From assembly GCF_000966285.1 (NCBI RefSeq), contig NZ_KQ031391.1:4760383-4824382 (forward strand): a stretch of DNA of 64,000 bases. Direction: 5' to 3'. This DNA is from Pseudofrankia sp. DC12 (GTDB lineage: Bacteria; Actinomycetota; Actinomycetes; Frankiales; Frankiaceae). The notes below the pieces were generated by a model. That model was not told where the DNA came from. It made no database searches and was given only the letters and a program-made list of their open reading frames with translations. Within the stretch, counting starts at the first letter, position 1, and every line of letters starts with the position of its first letter. The position numbers and the translations under genes were made by a program. This document shows positions 1 to 8,040 of the stretch, piece after piece.

Positions 1-1
1 C

Positions 2-544
2 GGGGGCCAGGTCGCCGAGCGAGCCGTCCTCGACCGGCCAGCGGCGGTGACGATCGTGGCGCTTGACGACGCCGGACGGGTCTTCCTGCTGTCGCAGTAC
101 CGTCACCCGGTCGGCGGATTCCTGATCGAGCTACCGGCTGGACTGGCTGACAAGCCGGGGGAGACGCCCTTCGAGGCGGCCCGGCGGGAGCTGTACGAGG
201 AGGCCGGCCTGCGGGCCGCGACCTGGCACATCCTCGCGGACATGCGCGTATCCCCCGGAGCGGTCAACCAGCTGGCCCGTGTCTATCTCGCTCGCGACCT
301 GACCGCCGTGCCCGAGGACGAGCGTTACGAGCTCGGGCAGGCCGGCGAGTTCGAAGAGGCCGACTTCCACACCGAGTGGCTGGACCTCGACGAGGCCGTC
401 GCGCGGGTACACGCGGGCGAGATCCAGAACTCCGCCACGGTCGCCGGACTGCTCGCCGCCGTAAGCGCCCGCACCCTCAACTGGAAGCCCCTGCGCCCGG
501 CCGATCTCCCCTGGCCGGCCCCGCTCGCCGGCGAAACCCGGTAA
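2..544 (+). CDS. NUDIX hydrolase, probable ADP-ribose pyrophosphatase (5' end outside window)
   Basis: The frame is open from the first bases of the window, so the N-terminus is missing; the GTG at 47 is an internal codon or an alternative start. The Nudix box lies at about 140-212 and has the expected pattern (G, five residues, E, then RELYEEAGL), which binds the metals that cleave a diphosphate bond. An upstream GGFLIELPAG segment is typical of ADP-ribose pyrophosphatases of the Rv1700 type. The family normally acts on ADP-ribose or related nucleoside diphosphates in the cytoplasm. The family call is firm; the substrate is inferred. Confidence 0.85.
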   Translation, partial: GGQVAERAVLDRPAAVTIVALDDAGRVFLLSQYRHPVGGFLIELPAGLADKPGETPFEAARRELYEEAGLRAATWHILADMRVSPGAVNQLARVYLARDLTAVPEDERYELGQAGEFEEADFHTEWLDLDEAVARVHAGEIQNSATVAGLLAAVSARTLNWKPLRPADLPWPAPLAGETR

Positions 545-675
545 CCACGCACACGGCAGCGGGCTCGGTGCCCAGCTCGCTGCTTCGCTGATCTGGACCT
601 CGAGACCGCCCAGTACCCGCGCCGCGCGGGCAAGCTGACCGTCTGGCTCCTCGACAGCGACCTGACCGACGTTGC

Positions 676-1551
676 CTACGAGCGCCGTACCGCAGACGCC
701 AACCGCTCGACCTCGCGGAGACCACGCCGGCCGATCTTCTCGGCGAGCACGCGCGCCTCGATCGCCGGCGGCAGGCGGGGAACGCAGAACAGCCGTCCGG
801 CGCCGTGGGCGTCGAGCGCGATCCGGGCCACAGCGTCGGGATCGTGCCACAGTGTGCCCGGGACGTCCCCCACCGTCTGCCCGGCTCGGTCGTGGAACTC
901 GGACCTGGTCCAACCGGGCCGCACGCACGTCACGGTGACGGGCGTGCCGTCGAGTTCGCCGCCCAGCGACCGCGTCCAGCTGTCGACGAACGCCTTGGTC
1001 GCCGCGTAGGCCGCCATCCCGGGAGCCGCGCTGGTGCTGACGACGGACGACACGTTGATGACGCCGCCGTGGTGGCGGCTGAGCATGCCAGGCAAGGCCG
1101 CGCGGGTCAGGCGGACCACGGCGAGGACATTGAGGTCGACCGTGGCGGCCAGGGACTCGGCCTCGGTCTCGGTGACGCGGCCGTACGTTCCGGCCCCGGC
1201 ATTGTTGACCAGGAGGTCGACTGGACGTGCGGGGTCGGCGAGGCGGCGTTCGACCGCCGCCAGCCCGTCGGCGTCGGTGAGGTCGGCGCGGAGGATCTCG
1301 GCCGAGCAGGCCAGGGTCCGGGCCATGGCCTCCAGGCGGTTTCGGTCCCGGGCCACCAGGATCAGGGCGTAGCCACGGCGATTGAGCTCCCGGACGAATG
1401 CCGCGCCAATCCCCGACGAGGCGCCGGTCACGAGCGCGACGCCGGCGGGTCGGGACACTGCGGCCGCAGTCGTGGCCATGACGTCCGCCACCGGCAGGGC
1501 GTCCGCTGACGCGCCGGGCGGCACGCCAGGAGAGTCACGATCGCGTTGCAT
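676..1551 (-). CDS. Short-chain dehydrogenase/reductase (SDR)
   Basis: A classical SDR with a Rossmann fold. The nucleotide-binding motif TGASSGIG sits about 40 residues from the first start, followed by NNAG, a catalytic Ser in the INVSSVVS segment and the YAATK active-site Tyr/Lys. It should carry out NAD(P)-dependent oxidation or reduction of an alcohol or ketone; the substrate cannot be read from sequence. The start at 1551 gives about 24 poorly conserved residues before a second ATG at 1479, which may be the real start. It is transcribed away from the accessory region and appears to be the last ordinary chromosomal gene on the left. Confidence 0.85.
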   Translation of the reverse strand: MQRDRDSPGVPPGASADALPVADVMATTAAAVSRPAGVALVTGASSGIGAAFVRELNRRGYALILVARDRNRLEAMARTLACSAEILRADLTDADGLAAVERRLADPARPVDLLVNNAGAGTYGRVTETEAESLAATVDLNVLAVVRLTRAALPGMLSRHHGGVINVSSVVSTSAAPGMAAYAATKAFVDSWTRSLGGELDGTPVTVTCVRPGWTRSEFHDRAGQTVGDVPGTLWHDPDAVARIALDAHGAGRLFCVPRLPPAIEARVLAEKIGRRGLREVERLASAVRRS

Positions 1552-1756
1552 GGACCACCTTCCACAGGTGCTTCGGGCCGATCTGCGCGGTTGACCTGGG
1601 ATGACGGCGCATCGAGGGCCATGTCACAACGCAATGCGCTCGTCGGGCCGATCAGCCGCTGACTGCCCGCGAGGCGACCGACGATAGCCAGCAGCTCCAG
1701 GCGCCATCCGACCGGGGTGTGGAAGTTCGGCCGCCACGGTCAGCCATCGACCAGCC

Positions 1757-1990
1757 ATGAGGTCGGCGCCGGAGCTGCCGGGCCTCACGGGCTCCGGCCA
1801 GGTGCCGCGTCGGCACGCGATCGTTGACCGGCTTCCGGCCGCGGACATCGACGCGTTGATCGCCGCGTACCAAGCCGGTGCAACCGCCCGTGCCCTGGCC
1901 GGGCGCTACTCGATCAGCGAGACGGCGGTCAAGGCGCTGCCGCGCAGGCGTGGCATCCGGCGCCGCCGGCGACCAACTGATTCCAACTGA
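1757..1990 (+). CDS. Small helix-turn-helix protein (paralogue of 4136-4483)
   Basis: A 77-residue protein. Its core is GLTGSGQVPRRHAIVDRL, followed by a helix-turn-helix of the resolvase C-terminal kind (LAGRYSISETAVKAL) and a basic tail. The same core and HTH recur in the ORF at 4136-4483, so the two are protein-level paralogues although their DNA has diverged. No catalytic recombinase domain is present. It could be a stand-alone DNA-binding protein such as an excisionase-like factor, or a leftover DNA-binding domain of a lost recombinase. It sits at the left edge of the accessory region, which suits a mobile-element origin. Confidence 0.5.
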   Translation: MRSAPELPGLTGSGQVPRRHAIVDRLPAADIDALIAAYQAGATARALAGRYSISETAVKALPRRRGIRRRRRPTDSN

Positions 1991-2347
1991 CCGGCGTCAG
2001 AACCCCGGCCGCCCCCTGGCGGCCGGCGGAAGCGGACGGCAGCTCCGGATCGGCGACCTATTTCGCGATTAATCCGCGGCATGATTAACGGGTCTTTCGA
2101 TCGGGCTGTCAATACTTGACACCGTCTCCTTCGGCGTGCCGAACACGCCCTTCTTGAGAGCCCCCCAACGACAGCTGGAAATGCTGACATCACGGCTCGC
2201 AGCATTCCTCTAAGCACCGAAGCGCGGCAGAGAAGACGTCGTGAAGTCCCCGGCGACACGCCTGCTTTGCGCTGCCGTTGCCAGGGCTCCAGCCGGTTAT
2301 GTTGTCGCTCACAGATACTGGAGAACGACCCGCGTGAAAGGTACAGC
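1991..2347. other. Upstream region of the repeat-protein gene, no gene seen
   Basis: About 350 bases with no convincing ORF on either strand. A TTGACA hexamer at 2116-2121 could be a -35 box, but no good -10 box stands at the right spacing. An AT-rich pair ATTAAT / ATTAA at 2068-2088 sits in otherwise GC-rich DNA and could be a protein-binding site. A GAAAGG at about 2336 serves as ribosome-binding site for the gene that starts at 2348. Confidence 0.3.
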
Positions 2348-3400
2348 ATGAGTGGGGGAATTGGGCGGCGCGCCGCCCTGCTGGCCGCATCGAGCCTCGT
2401 GTCCGTAGCCGTTGCCATTGGTACGGGCGCGTCGGCCGCGCAGGCCGTGGAGCCGACGCATGGCCCAACGGTGAAGAAGGAGAAGGAGTCCTTCACTCAC
2501 GAGCGCGTCATATGGTTCGACGGCAAGGACAAGAAGAAGCCACACAGGTACGGCGACGAGGCAGGAGGGGCCGGCCTGAGCGGCCTCGACGAGGCGGTCT
2601 CCGACGCTACCGCTCCAGTTTCGTACCAGGATCCGCAGAGAGAAATGAAGGACCACAACGACATCAAGAAGAAGAAGGACTCCGTCACCTGGGAGAAGGT
2701 CGTCTGGTTCGGCGACAAGGACAAGAAGAAGCCGCACGGACAATCGTACGATGGCGACGCCGGCCCGGCGGGCGCGACCGGCCCGGCCACTCTCGTCGAC
2801 TCGGCGGACGCGGCCGGCCCGGCTGCGTACGACGACTCGCTGGACGCGGCCGACCCGGCCGCGTTCGCGGCCCCGGCCGCGTTTGACGACTCGGCGGACC
2901 CGGCCGGCCCGGCCACTCTCGTCGACCCGGCGGACGCGGCCGGCCCGGCTGCGCCCACTGCCCCCGCCACGCTCGTCGGAACGGCACTGGCGCCTACGGC
3001 GGACTACGGCAAGAAGGACCAGCACAAGAACATCGAGAAGAAGAAGGAATCGATTAGGTGGGAGAAGGTCGTCTGGTTCGGCAACAATGACAATCACAAC
3101 GGTTACGGCGATGACGGTGGGTACCCCGGTTACCAGGACCCCGGGGCCACCGGCGCCGGGGGAACGGATGCGAGCCAGCCGGTCAGCTACCACCCCGACA
3201 CCAGCAAGCGCCACAAGAACGTAATCAAGAAGAAGATTTCGTACACCCGCGAGAGGGTGATCTGGTTCGGCTCGAAGCGGGGGTACGACAACGACATGAA
3301 CTCGCCGTCGACATCTATTGCGGGACAGGCGCCGGCGACCACGGCTGCACTGGTTACACCGTCCGTTCCGGCCACGCCGGCGCAGGCTCCAGCCGCGTAG
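2348..3400 (+). CDS. Secreted protein with four Lys-rich/Trp-Phe repeats, function unknown
   Basis: I do not recognise this 350-residue protein. The ATG at 2348 is chosen because it follows a GAAAGG site and opens a clear signal peptide: basic start, hydrophobic core around residues 11-27 and an Ala-rich end (ASAAQA, cleavage near residue 33). The mature part has four 17-residue units at residues 42-58, 106-122, 229-245 and 292-308. They share a basic KKK stretch, then S-x-[TR]-x-E-[KR]-V-[VI]-W-F-[GD]. Linkers are Asp/Ala/Pro/Gly-rich and low complexity. There is no Cys, no sorting motif and no C-terminal membrane segment, so it is probably released or held by charge. It is a single gene followed by a hairpin terminator. 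A structural surface protein, a peptide precursor or a secreted effector are all possible. Confidence 0.7.
   Translation: MSGGIGRRAALLAASSLVSVAVAIGTGASAAQAVEPTHGPTVKKEKESFTHERVIWFDGKDKKKPHRYGDEAGGAGLSGLDEAVSDATAPVSYQDPQREMKDHNDIKKKKDSVTWEKVVWFGDKDKKKPHGQSYDGDAGPAGATGPATLVDSADAAGPAAYDDSLDAADPAAFAAPAAFDDSADPAGPATLVDPADAAGPAAPTAPATLVGTALAPTADYGKKDQHKNIEKKKESIRWEKVVWFGNNDNHNGYGDDGGYPGYQDPGATGAGGTDASQPVSYHPDTSKRHKNVIKKKISYTRERVIWFGSKRGYDNDMNSPSTSIAGQAPATTAALVTPSVPATPAQAPAA
2471..3271 (+). repeat. Four 17-residue coding repeats (2471-2521, 2663-2713, 3032-3082, 3221-3271)
   Basis: Each unit codes for a lysine cluster followed by an alternating polar/hydrophobic strand that ends V-[VI]-W-F. Start-to-start spacing is 64, 123 and 63 residues, so one unit may have been lost between the second and third. 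The gap there is filled by a duplicated segment, 2780-2827 and 2906-2953, which is identical at 47 of 48 bases. Confidence 0.8.
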
Positions 3401-3474
3401 CGGTTTGGAAGAACAACCGATCTTCGGCAGGACTGGGACAGAATTGATTCCCGCTGAAGACCGACATCGTCCGG

Positions 3475-3501
3475 GGCGCCACCGGTTCGTCCGGTGGCGC
3501 C
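3475..3501 (+). terminator. Hairpin terminator after the repeat-protein gene
   Basis: GGCGCCACCGG and its exact reverse complement CCGGTGGCGCC form an 11-bp stem around a TTCGT loop, 75 bases after the stop codon. There is no U tract, as is common for actinobacterial terminators. Confidence 0.7.
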
Positions 3502-4135
3502 CGCCCGTTCAGAACGATGTTTCTGTTGACGCGGAAGTTTGCTCACAGGTCGCGAATGGCACCGAGGAGGGGCGGCGCCGGCGCGCGGCCGGTCGCTCTG
3601 CCGCCCTTCCCGGCCTTCCCGGCCTTCCCGGGCGCTGGTGCAGCGGGCGTACTTGGTATCGCGAACCGGCTTCAGGCCGCGGTGTGCGAGGAACTGATCC
3701 GGCGCAACGTGCAGCGACTCGGTGGTTCGCTGGCCCCGACGACTCCGGGGACCGATCACTCGGTGGGGACGCAGCCGCCGAGGCTTGATCGCCGGTGCGC
3801 TCACCGAGCAGTTGGTGGACGCCTGGTAGCGGCGGCGCGCTGCTGCGCCGCCTAGAACCACCCTGCGGCATCAGCCGCACCGGGCTCAGGCGAGCCACGA
3901 GGGCGTGTGGGATGGCTGTGCCTCGTCCAGCGTCCTACGCCGTGCGGCAGGGAGCCTGCCGTGACGACAGGTGTGCACCAAGCGGATGGTGGCCCTGACT
4001 GGGCTCACTTCGGCGGCTTCGGCAAGATCGAAGGTTTGCGGCCTGGGTCACGCGCGGGCGGTAGATGATCCAGCGGCCCATCTTCCACGATGAGTTCCAC
4101 GCGGGTCTTCGACGGCCACCAGCGACGGCTCACCC
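3502..4135. other. Gene-poor stretch, probably decayed DNA
   Basis: About 630 bases. Short open frames exist on both strands but none shows a recognisable domain, a good ribosome-binding site or a consistent coding pattern. Pieces such as 3660-3860 on the plus strand read as Arg/Ala-rich text in several frames at once, which is what high GC alone produces. I see nothing here that I can support as a gene. Confidence 0.4.
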
Positions 4136-4483
4136 GTGCATGAGCACCTGCTAGACAGGCCGGTGCACCTCCTTGGCCGTTACTTGAACCGGCCCGAGTA
4201 CCTCCATGACCTCCGTAAGACCTGGTCAGCCGTCTCCGACGGCAAGGATCAAGAAGCCCCTCCCGGACTGAACGGCCTCACCGGCTCGGGCCAGCTACCT
4301 CGCCGCCACGCCATCGTTGATCGCCTCACGCCTGCCCAGATCGACTCCTTGATCAGCCTCTACCTCGCCGGCATGACCATCCGCAGCCTCGCCGAGAAGT
4401 ACTCGATCTGTGAGTCGGCAGTCAACGCCCTGCTGCGCAACCGTGGCGTCCCCCGCCGCGGCCACCCGCCCAAGTCCACCTGA
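4136..4483 (+). CDS. Small helix-turn-helix protein (paralogue of 1757-1990)
   Basis: 115 residues from a GTG start. The C-terminal half repeats the pattern of the protein at 1757: GLTGSGQLPRRHAIVDRL, then an HTH (LAEKYSICESAVNALLRNRG) and a basic end. The N-terminal 45 residues (HEHLLDRPVHLLGRY and onward) have no match in the paralogue. The HTH resembles the C-terminal DNA-binding domain of resolvases, but no catalytic domain is attached. Together with 1757-1990 it brackets the repeat-protein gene in direct orientation. DNA binding is likely; the biological role is unknown. Confidence 0.5.
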   Translation: MHEHLLDRPVHLLGRYLNRPEYLHDLRKTWSAVSDGKDQEAPPGLNGLTGSGQLPRRHAIVDRLTPAQIDSLISLYLAGMTIRSLAEKYSICESAVNALLRNRGVPRRGHPPKST

Positions 4484-4841
4484 CCGACTTCCGAAGCCCG
4501 GCCGTGCTCACCTGCGGCCGGCCGTTGGAGGGGTTGAGCTGGGGACTGCCACCTGCCGTCGACCCAAGCAGACAGGGTCGAGGCGGCAGGAGCGCGACAA
4601 GGGCCGGCCGAACGGGTCGGTGTTCTGTCGTACGGCCATGCCAGTCTGACGCTGTATCGTTCTAACAAGTGCGAGAACCCCGGCCTCCGTGCCGAGTTCG
4701 GACGCCGAGCCGGGCTCTCCGCGCGCTTTCCCAGGCGCACTCGGAACCGTACCCGTGGGTACCGTTCTGGTTCGACTGCCCACCTTTCTCGGCTTCGCAC
4801 TCCAAGGATTACTCGTGTGAGCGCTGAGAAAGGTCATTCAG
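4484..4841. other. Intergenic region upstream of the winged-helix gene
   Basis: About 360 bases without a gene. It contains GC-rich inverted segments near 4500-4530 that could end transcription from the preceding ORF. A GAAAGG at about 4829 lies before the GTG start at 4842. Confidence 0.3.
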
Positions 4842-5513
4842 GTGTTGGACGTGCAGCAGAACAAGCAGACCCGTCTGCGGGTCATGAACGCGATCTACCA
4901 GGAGGTCGGGGACGACACCCAGCGGTTCGCACACCTATGGGCCATTCGTGACTCCCTGGGGCTCCACGACGAGGACATGGGGAGGGCTGTGGACTATCTC
5001 GAAGGGGAAGGACTGATTAAGGCCCTCCGCACCATCGCCGGACAGCGTACCCCGATGCATGCCTCGATCACGCACTACGGCTTCCGTGAGATGGAAGAGT
5101 CCACTGAGCATCCCGACCAGGCGACGCAGTACTTTCCACCGTTCAATTCGATGACCATCAACATCGCGAACGTGAGCGGCTCGGCGCTCCAGATCGGGAG
5201 CCCCGGTGCGACTCAGCGCGCCGAGATCACGAACAGCGGTAGCACAGGCGGCGATGCCCTCGACCAGATCCGTGAGTTCGTCGATGAGTACATCCGCCGG
5301 CTGCCAGAGTTGCAGCAGGAGATCTCGCCGGAGGCCCTGGCGGAGCTTGCTCCCCGTGTCGCGACCGTGCAGAAGCAGATCGAATCGCCGGAGCCTGAGA
5401 GGCACATCCTCACGGACACCCTCTCATCGATCAAGAGCGTCTTGGAGCACGCCGGCGGCGGAATCGCAGCGGGCATGCTTCTCGCGCTGCTGCACTTCCA
5501 CGGCGCTGCCTGA
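4842..5513 (+). CDS. Winged-helix protein with C-terminal hydrophobic segment, function unknown
   Basis: 223 residues from a GTG start preceded by GAAAGG. Residues 1-85 look like a winged-helix domain (LRVMNAIYQEVG, then a helix pair, then YLEGEGLIKAL and a beta wing ending HYGFREMEE). Residues 105-130 hold a strand-rich piece, NIANVSGSALQIGSPGATQ, of a kind seen in bacterial proteins of unknown function. A helical stretch (EFVDEYIRRLPELQQEI) and a short hydrophobic C-terminus (GGGIAAGMLLALLHFHG) complete it. The layout, DNA- or protein-sensing head plus membrane-seeking tail, suggests a sensor or abortive-infection effector. That reading is inference, supported only by the neighbouring ArdA and HEPN genes. 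Confidence 0.5.
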   Translation: MLDVQQNKQTRLRVMNAIYQEVGDDTQRFAHLWAIRDSLGLHDEDMGRAVDYLEGEGLIKALRTIAGQRTPMHASITHYGFREMEESTEHPDQATQYFPPFNSMTINIANVSGSALQIGSPGATQRAEITNSGSTGGDALDQIREFVDEYIRRLPELQQEISPEALAELAPRVATVQKQIESPEPERHILTDTLSSIKSVLEHAGGGIAAGMLLALLHFHGAA

Positions 5514-5704
5514 GAACCGTGTGATGACGGCACCAATGACTCTCGCGATACGTCGCGGTGTCTTGCGGAAACTCACTGAGTGAACCTAGAGGGGCTCCGT
5601 GTCGATCAACGTAATCGATGCGCTCGCATGAAAGGCAGAGGGTCGGCTGTTCTGCCCTGCCCTACCCGATTCGACAATAAAATTTGTAAACAGGAACCTG
5701 AACC

Positions 5705-7198
5705 ATGGAACACACCACTTCACACGAAGGGACAATTAGAAACGTAAACCCGACGCCCGGGCAGCCGTCCCGTGACGAGCGCCTCATCGAACAAGGCATC
5801 GAGACAGCCGCCCAGCAGGAGCGGCCCATCGACGACCGCACTGCCCGCTACATCGCCGGGCAGCTGCACAGCGGCCAGGCTAGCGCCCTCTACAGCCTGG
5901 CGAGCACCGGCAACATCATCGAGGAGGACGTCTATCACGAGCTGTATGCCGACCTTGAGGACCAGACTCCGGAGGTCGCCTCCTGGGTGGAGGCACTCCG
6001 TGCCTACTGCCAGGCCCGGCCCGACAAGGGACGGGTGCAGGGCTGGGCCGAGAACGCCGCAGCCCTTGACCGCATCGACGCCGCGCGGGAGCGAGCACGT
6101 CTGCTCGGCGGCATCGCCGTTGCACCCGAAGTAGCCGCGATCGACGGGGGATCGGCGGCCGACTGCGTAACACCCCCGGACCGGCTCGACGAGCTGTTCG
6201 GCGAGCCGCCCGACGAGGAGGTCGGCCGGGTAGACGAGCTGGGCTGGTTCGGCCTGATCGTGAACCACGGCACCGGCGGCGGAACGATCATCTCCCAGGA
6301 CGATCAGGGATTCCGCTACGTCTGGGAGACGCAGGACGGCGAGGCGCTTGACCGGCGTTGGCAGGCCATCCTCCGCGAGTACGGCGTCTACGAAGATGCA
6401 CTAGTCGAGCACGAACGCCGCGGACTGGAAGCCCGTCACGAGCGGGTCGGATACGCCTGTCCGGAGTGCGAAGAGCCGATCGTCGAGCGAGCGGAAGGGC
6501 TCGACCCGGCAACCTGGACGCACCAGGCCGGCGAACCGCTCTGCCCGATGGTCGGCAGCGCCGGCTACGAACCAGCTCAGCCCGGCGTCTGGCGAGACGG
6601 TGAGGTTGTACCTCTGGCCGACGAAGCTGACGGCGATGACGCAAACGGGGATGGCCCGCGGGTCTGGATCGCCAGCCTGGCGGACTACACCAGCGGCGTC
6701 CTGCACGGCCGCTGGGTGGCTGCCGATCGGAATGCCGAAGATCTGCAAGCTGCGGTCGCCCGCGTCCTGGCGACCTCACCCGCCCGACGACGCGGCGAGG
6801 AGGCCGAGGAGTGGGCGGTCCACGACTACGACGGCTTTGAGGAAGACGTGACTCGTGTCCTAGGCGAGTGGCCGTCACTGGACGACCTGAGCAAGGTAGC
6901 CAAGGGCATCGCTGAGCACGGCCTCGCCTACGGCGCTTGGGTGGCGTACGTCGGCCGGGCAGACGACGAGCTAGTAGATCGGTTCGACGAGCACTACCGG
7001 GGCGAGTGGGGCTCCCTCACGGACTACGCCGAGGACTCCTTGCAGAACATCGACTTCTACCGCTTCCTGGACGACCTGCCGGACGACATACGGCACTACG
7101 TGACCGTGGATGTGGAGCAGTACGCCGAAGACATTGCATGTGACCTGCACATCGCGGATACCCCTGAGGGCGGGGTGTGGGTGTTCGAAGTGCAGTAG
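5705..7198 (+). CDS. ardA: Antirestriction protein, ArdA family, with long N-terminal extension
   Basis: 497 residues, very acidic. The C-terminal 180 residues match ArdA: an opening RVWIASLADYTSGVLHGRWV, a central block around WAVHDYDGFEEDVTRVLGEW, and a closing acidic region with DLPDDIRHYVTVDVEQYAED. ArdA proteins mimic bent B-DNA and block type I restriction enzymes, protecting incoming mobile DNA. Ordinary ArdA is about 170 residues, so the N-terminal 310 residues are extra; they include a Cys pair (ACPECEEP) and later a lone Cys before PMVG, a possible small metal site. The gene stands alone and points to a plasmid or ICE origin for this segment. Confidence 0.75.
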   Translation: MEHTTSHEGTIRNVNPTPGQPSRDERLIEQGIETAAQQERPIDDRTARYIAGQLHSGQASALYSLASTGNIIEEDVYHELYADLEDQTPEVASWVEALRAYCQARPDKGRVQGWAENAAALDRIDAARERARLLGGIAVAPEVAAIDGGSAADCVTPPDRLDELFGEPPDEEVGRVDELGWFGLIVNHGTGGGTIISQDDQGFRYVWETQDGEALDRRWQAILREYGVYEDALVEHERRGLEARHERVGYACPECEEPIVERAEGLDPATWTHQAGEPLCPMVGSAGYEPAQPGVWRDGEVVPLADEADGDDANGDGPRVWIASLADYTSGVLHGRWVAADRNAEDLQAAVARVLATSPARRRGEEAEEWAVHDYDGFEEDVTRVLGEWPSLDDLSKVAKGIAEHGLAYGAWVAYVGRADDELVDRFDEHYRGEWGSLTDYAEDSLQNIDFYRFLDDLPDDIRHYVTVDVEQYAEDIACDLHIADTPEGGVWVFEVQ

Positions 7199-7216
7199 TG
7201 GCCGGCCGCCTTCGAC

Positions 7217-7909
7217 CTAGTTTCCCTGATCGGCGACCGGCCCATATTCCGCCCAAAGATCCGTCGCTTGGTATTTCAGGCTGATGCCGAGCCGTCGGCC
7301 AAACTCATCGGCAAATTTCTTGCAACTACGCCAGGCCCAGTCCGCACAACCGTGACCGAGGATGTGATCGGGAAAGCGCTCGGCGTTGTGGCCGACCATC
7401 AACTGGTTCAGGGGAAACTGCGGTGACGCGAACTTCCTTGAGAGTGTATGGGGTTTCTTCTCGCCCAGCGAGTACACCTTATAGTGTGTGAGCACGTTGC
7501 GAATATCGATCACCAACTGCGCATCCTGGTACGGGTTCTGGCCTTTGTCCAGGATGGGTAGGGATGCGGCGATAAGTATCGCGTTGTACTTCGCGAGCGC
7601 TCTGTTTTCTTCCGCCTTGCCGTCGGTCCACAGCCAGCAAATCTTGTCCCGCACGTCAGCCGTGAGGTGATCAACCCACGGAGGCTGCTCGTCCACGACG
7701 TCGAGAAAGATCTCGTTGATGTGCGCTTCGAGAAAGGCGCAGGCCGAGGTGATCGAGCTGATCACGGCGCCCCGATGCTGCGGGTGATAGTGCGTTACCC
7801 CGGCGAGCTTCTCTTCAAGCTGCCGCGCTTCCTCACTCAGCCAGCGTGCCGTGTAGAGGTAGTTAGTCGAAAAATAGTTCCGAACGAAAAGCTTCTCGCT
7901 GTCGATCAA
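7217..7909 (-). CDS. HEPN-domain protein, possible RNase or toxin
   Basis: A helical protein of 230 residues from a TTG start. The HEPN signature R-x4-H is present as RNVLTH at residues 137-142, within a helix (QLVIDIRNVLTHYKVY), and is the usual catalytic site of HEPN RNases in defence and toxin systems. Coding-like sequence continues in frame upstream to a CTG at 7963, which overlaps the stop of the small ORF at 7960-8040 as CTGA and has GGAAG in front. The protein may therefore be 18 residues longer. No antitoxin-like partner is evident. An RNA-cleaving defence role is inferred from the motif and the neighbours. Confidence 0.6.
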   Translation of the reverse strand: MIDSEKLFVRNYFSTNYLYTARWLSEEARQLEEKLAGVTHYHPQHRGAVISSITSACAFLEAHINEIFLDVVDEQPPWVDHLTADVRDKICWLWTDGKAEENRALAKYNAILIAASLPILDKGQNPYQDAQLVIDIRNVLTHYKVYSLGEKKPHTLSRKFASPQFPLNQLMVGHNAERFPDHILGHGCADWAWRSCKKFADEFGRRLGISLKYQATDLWAEYGPVADQGN

Positions 7910-7959
7910 AAGGGCGCTATCGGAGTCGAAGACTCCAAGCCGTTCGGTTGATTCGTCCG

Positions 7960-8040
7960 TCAGGTCGCTTCTTCCAGACGCGTCTTTAGCTTGTCGTTTA
8001 ACCTCTGCCGCTCACGGCCTGTGATAGGTGCTGGTGGCAT
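7960..8040 (-). CDS. Short basic helical peptide or gene remnant upstream of the HEPN gene
   Basis: 26 residues, MPPAPITGRERQRLNDKL and on, ending LEEAT. The charge pattern is that of a single amphipathic helix. It overlaps the likely extended start of the HEPN gene by a CTGA junction, which suggests translational coupling. It could be a short leader partner, or the 3' end of a gene cut by the transposase insertion to its right. Confidence 0.3.
   Translation of the reverse strand: MPPAPITGRERQRLNDKLKTRLEEAT

Noticed and set aside
131-928. Long minus-strand frame across the NUDIX gene
   Set aside because: It is antisense to a gene with clear Nudix motifs and is Arg/Gly-rich, as expected from a shadow in high-GC DNA.
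2309-3214. 301-codon minus-strand frame opposite the secreted repeat protein
   Set aside because: Its Arg/Val repeats mirror the lysine and aspartate codons of the plus-strand repeats; no start signal or domain.
3187-3898. Minus-strand frames downstream of the repeat protein
   Set aside because: No motif, no ribosome-binding site, and overlapping low-complexity frames on both strands.
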